From assembly GCA_945643635.1 (NCBI GenBank), contig CALZFC010000252.1:3517501-3581500 (forward strand): a stretch of 64,000 nt of DNA, written 5' to 3'. Below the pieces are notes generated by a model. That model worked only from the letters and a program-made list of their open reading frames with translations. It searched no databases and was not told the DNA's origin. The stretch's first letter is position 1. Each line of letters starts with the position of its first letter. This document shows positions 62,336 to 64,000 of the stretch, piece by piece. The translations under genes were made by a program, and so were the position numbers. Source of the stretch: Allodiplogaster sudhausi (Eukaryota > Nematoda > Chromadorea > Rhabditida > Diplogasteridae).

Positions 62336-62422
62336 CTATGGCGGCCCGTAGTGCGTGTTGCGGTCGCGTCGCGTGCGGAAGGTAGCGAGTATCTCGACCT
62401 CTTTCTTGCGCACTTCGCTCGC
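62336..62422 (-). CDS. Unidentified 3'-terminal exon
   Basis: A 28-residue open exon follows a TTCCAAG acceptor, begins ASEVRKKEVEILATFRTRRD and ends NTHYGPP before TAG. The highly charged, regular sequence looks coding and starts in phase 0. I do not recognise the protein. It lies 180 bp downstream of the RPS12 stop codon on the same strand, so it may be a separate gene or an alternative last exon. No matching upstream exon was identified; an Ala/Pro-rich open stretch at about 62903-62985 on the same strand (DDIKPAPSAAASAASAVKD) is a candidate. Confidence 0.4.
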   Translation of the reverse strand, partial: ASEVRKKEVEILATFRTRRDRNTHYGPP

Positions 62423-62602
62423 CTTGGAAACAAGTTTATTTACTATCGTTTAACGCTCATACTTTCAAACAAATCCTTAAATAAAAACGAAAATCTCGGT
62501 AAACAAAACAACTTTAAAAAACTTGCATGAGCCGGATATTCGGCAGAATGCTAAAAAAAATACGTCTTCAAACCTTCAATCCGGCAAAAAACCTGCTTAC
62601 TT

Positions 62603-62900
62603 CTACGAGTCGAAGAAGTGCAGCAGGACGATCTTGTCCTGCACGTCCGTTCCGTAGTCACGGACGACAGAACAACCGAGGACCTGAAGAACCCTCTTTA
62701 TTAATAGTGTTTGTAACAACTGAGTAATTATAGGCATCTTTGCATATTCAATCACATCTAAAAGGCTTTGATGCTGACTTTCGATAACAAACCTTGCGTG
62801 CTTCGCCATCCTGATCACACTTGCAGAGACCAAACCATTCCCCTAGGACCTTCTTGTCGAAGACCTTCATGAGCGGAATGGAGTGCTCCTTGCAGAGCGC
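62603..62900 (-). CDS. rps-12: 40S ribosomal protein S12, C-terminal two exons (partial)
   Basis: Small-subunit ribosomal protein of the L7Ae/L30e fold. Exons 62900-62793 ([20 protein letters not shown] then [16 protein letters not shown]) and 62683-62603 ([20 protein letters not shown], ending LHFFDS) match the last 62 residues of the family, phase 0 throughout. The expected upstream exon, which carries the conserved NCDEPMYVKLVE-type segment, was not found up to position 64000. The gene therefore either continues beyond the window across an intron longer than 1.1 kb or is a truncated copy. The two exons themselves look intact. Confidence 0.75.
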
Positions 62901-63610
62901 CTAAACCAGCAGGCGCATCCTTTACAGCAGACGCAGCCGAGGCGGCCGCTGAAGGCGCCGGCTTGATATCATCTCTGCAGGAATACCTCTCTCCAACATT
63001 ACATTCAAATAAACATAAATTGGTTCTCTTTATTCAACGGAGCTTAGGTCTAGAACACGCACTGAAATAGCAAAATTTATAAAATTAGCACGCACAAATA
63101 AAGAATTATACTTAAAAGCGACAAGTTGTCGAAGCTAAAGAAGTTGAGTTGCCTTCAAAAAATTTTACTAGGCCGAGCTTGTTTCAAATTCCACTTGTTC
63201 TTGGTTGAGAGTTGTGTCACATTTAAAAATGCGGAAATAGTGTGCAAAACTGAGAGGGCAAAAGTGAGTAGAAATTTTTTAGAATGTTTTCTTCTCTCAC
63301 TTTTACTCACTCTCTCGTGTCAGAGATATAAACTTTAGCGACCTTTCATGGTCATAGCAGTTTGAAACATACGCCACGATACGCATTGGATAAGGGTAAA
63401 TGTGACTGAACTCAGCCTTTTTCCATAGTAAACCGGTGCATAACCTGCATGATCTTTTTATTTATGATCGTTCATATTTCACTCAGCTCTGATTTCAGTT
63501 TTCTTCCTAGATTAATAGCACGGCTGATATGTTAATAAATTTGTGTGCGTCATACACATATTCAAACTAGATTTATGCAAAGAGTAGAGATTTGCGCGAG
63601 ATAGAGAGAT

Positions 63611-63663
<53 letters not shown>

Positions 63664-64000
63664 TAGAGGGAAAGAGAGAGGGAGAGAGAGATCGAGAAAG
63701 AGAGAGGGAAGAGATGGGAGAGAAAGCGATAGAGAGAAAGAGAGAAAAGAGAAAGAGAGCGGAGTGTTGTTCTCCTTCTCCGCTTCTCCTTCTCGGGTGG
63801 AAGCAAACAGCAGAGAAGCCTCCTTCTCGTGCATTCTCAGCTTCCTTGTGCAACTTCTTTCTTCGCGCGACGCTTTTCCTATTCTCCGGCTTGGCTGTCT
63901 GCCAAATTGGTTTACATCTCCCGGGAGAGAGAGAGAGTGAGAGTGAATGAGATAGAGAATGGAAGAAGTTGTAAAGAGAGAGAGAGAGAGAGAGAGAGAG
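62901..64000. other. End of window: AT-rich sequence and GA tracts
   Basis: Between the RPS12 exon and the window end I see GA tracts (about 63609-63770 and 63923-64000) and AT-rich DNA with no assignable exon. If the RPS12 gene is intact, this is its intron. Confidence 0.5.

Overview
The window looks like nuclear DNA from a nematode. Two observations support this. Positions 24374-24395 match the 22-nt nematode spliced leader SL1 exactly and are followed directly by a GT donor. The kinase at 57.5-59.9 kb belongs to the tau-tubulin-kinase-like group that is greatly expanded in nematodes. Genes are built from many short exons (about 40-210 nt), with short GT-AG introns and a few GC-AG introns. 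(GA)n/(CT)n microsatellites fill intergenic DNA and many introns. An intron-rich clade V worm such as a diplogastrid would fit, but that is inference. Layout: 1-10.5 kb is gene-poor and full of GA/CT repeats. 10.5-17.4 kb (-) is a complete 30-exon importin-5. 18.6-20.5 kb (-) is a complete 7-exon NCS-1/frequenin calcium sensor. 20.5-25.9 kb is repeat-rich and holds a 1.13-kb foldback element whose loop carries the SL1 sequence. 25.9-28.6 kb (-) is a complete 10-exon mitochondrial 3-hydroxyacyl-CoA dehydrogenase (HADH). A second HADH copy follows on the same strand, split between 29.4-30.6 kb (3' half) and 36.5-37.2 kb (5' half). Its 5.9-kb central intron holds a second SL-like sequence, a putative opposite-strand gene with tandemly duplicated 23-codon exons, and a GC-rich hairpin block. 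This copy has lost its catalytic histidine and carries a frameshift and a missing splice acceptor. 37.7-42.0 kb (-) is a ZW10 homologue, divergent from a lipid phosphate phosphatase at 42.9-47.4 kb (+). The phosphatase's fifth intron contains a 2.4-kb foldback element flanked by TTAA. 47.4-52.9 kb holds no gene I can recognise. 52.9-56.7 kb (+) is a rhodopsin-like GPCR and 57.5-59.9 kb (+) a TTBK-like protein kinase. The last 4 kb contains the two 3'-terminal exons of a ribosomal protein S12 gene (-) and an unidentified terminal exon. The genes are unrelated in function: nuclear import, calcium signalling, beta-oxidation, ER-Golgi/kinetochore tethering, lipid signalling, neuropeptide or hormone sensing, and phosphorylation. 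I see no operon that would make a pathway. The main novelty candidates are an SL1 RNA-like unit inside a foldback transposon, a second SL-like unit whose stem covaries, and the duplicated-exon gene inside a decaying HADH paralogue. Gene models were assembled by eye from splice signals, reading phase and remembered family features. No alignment or search was run.
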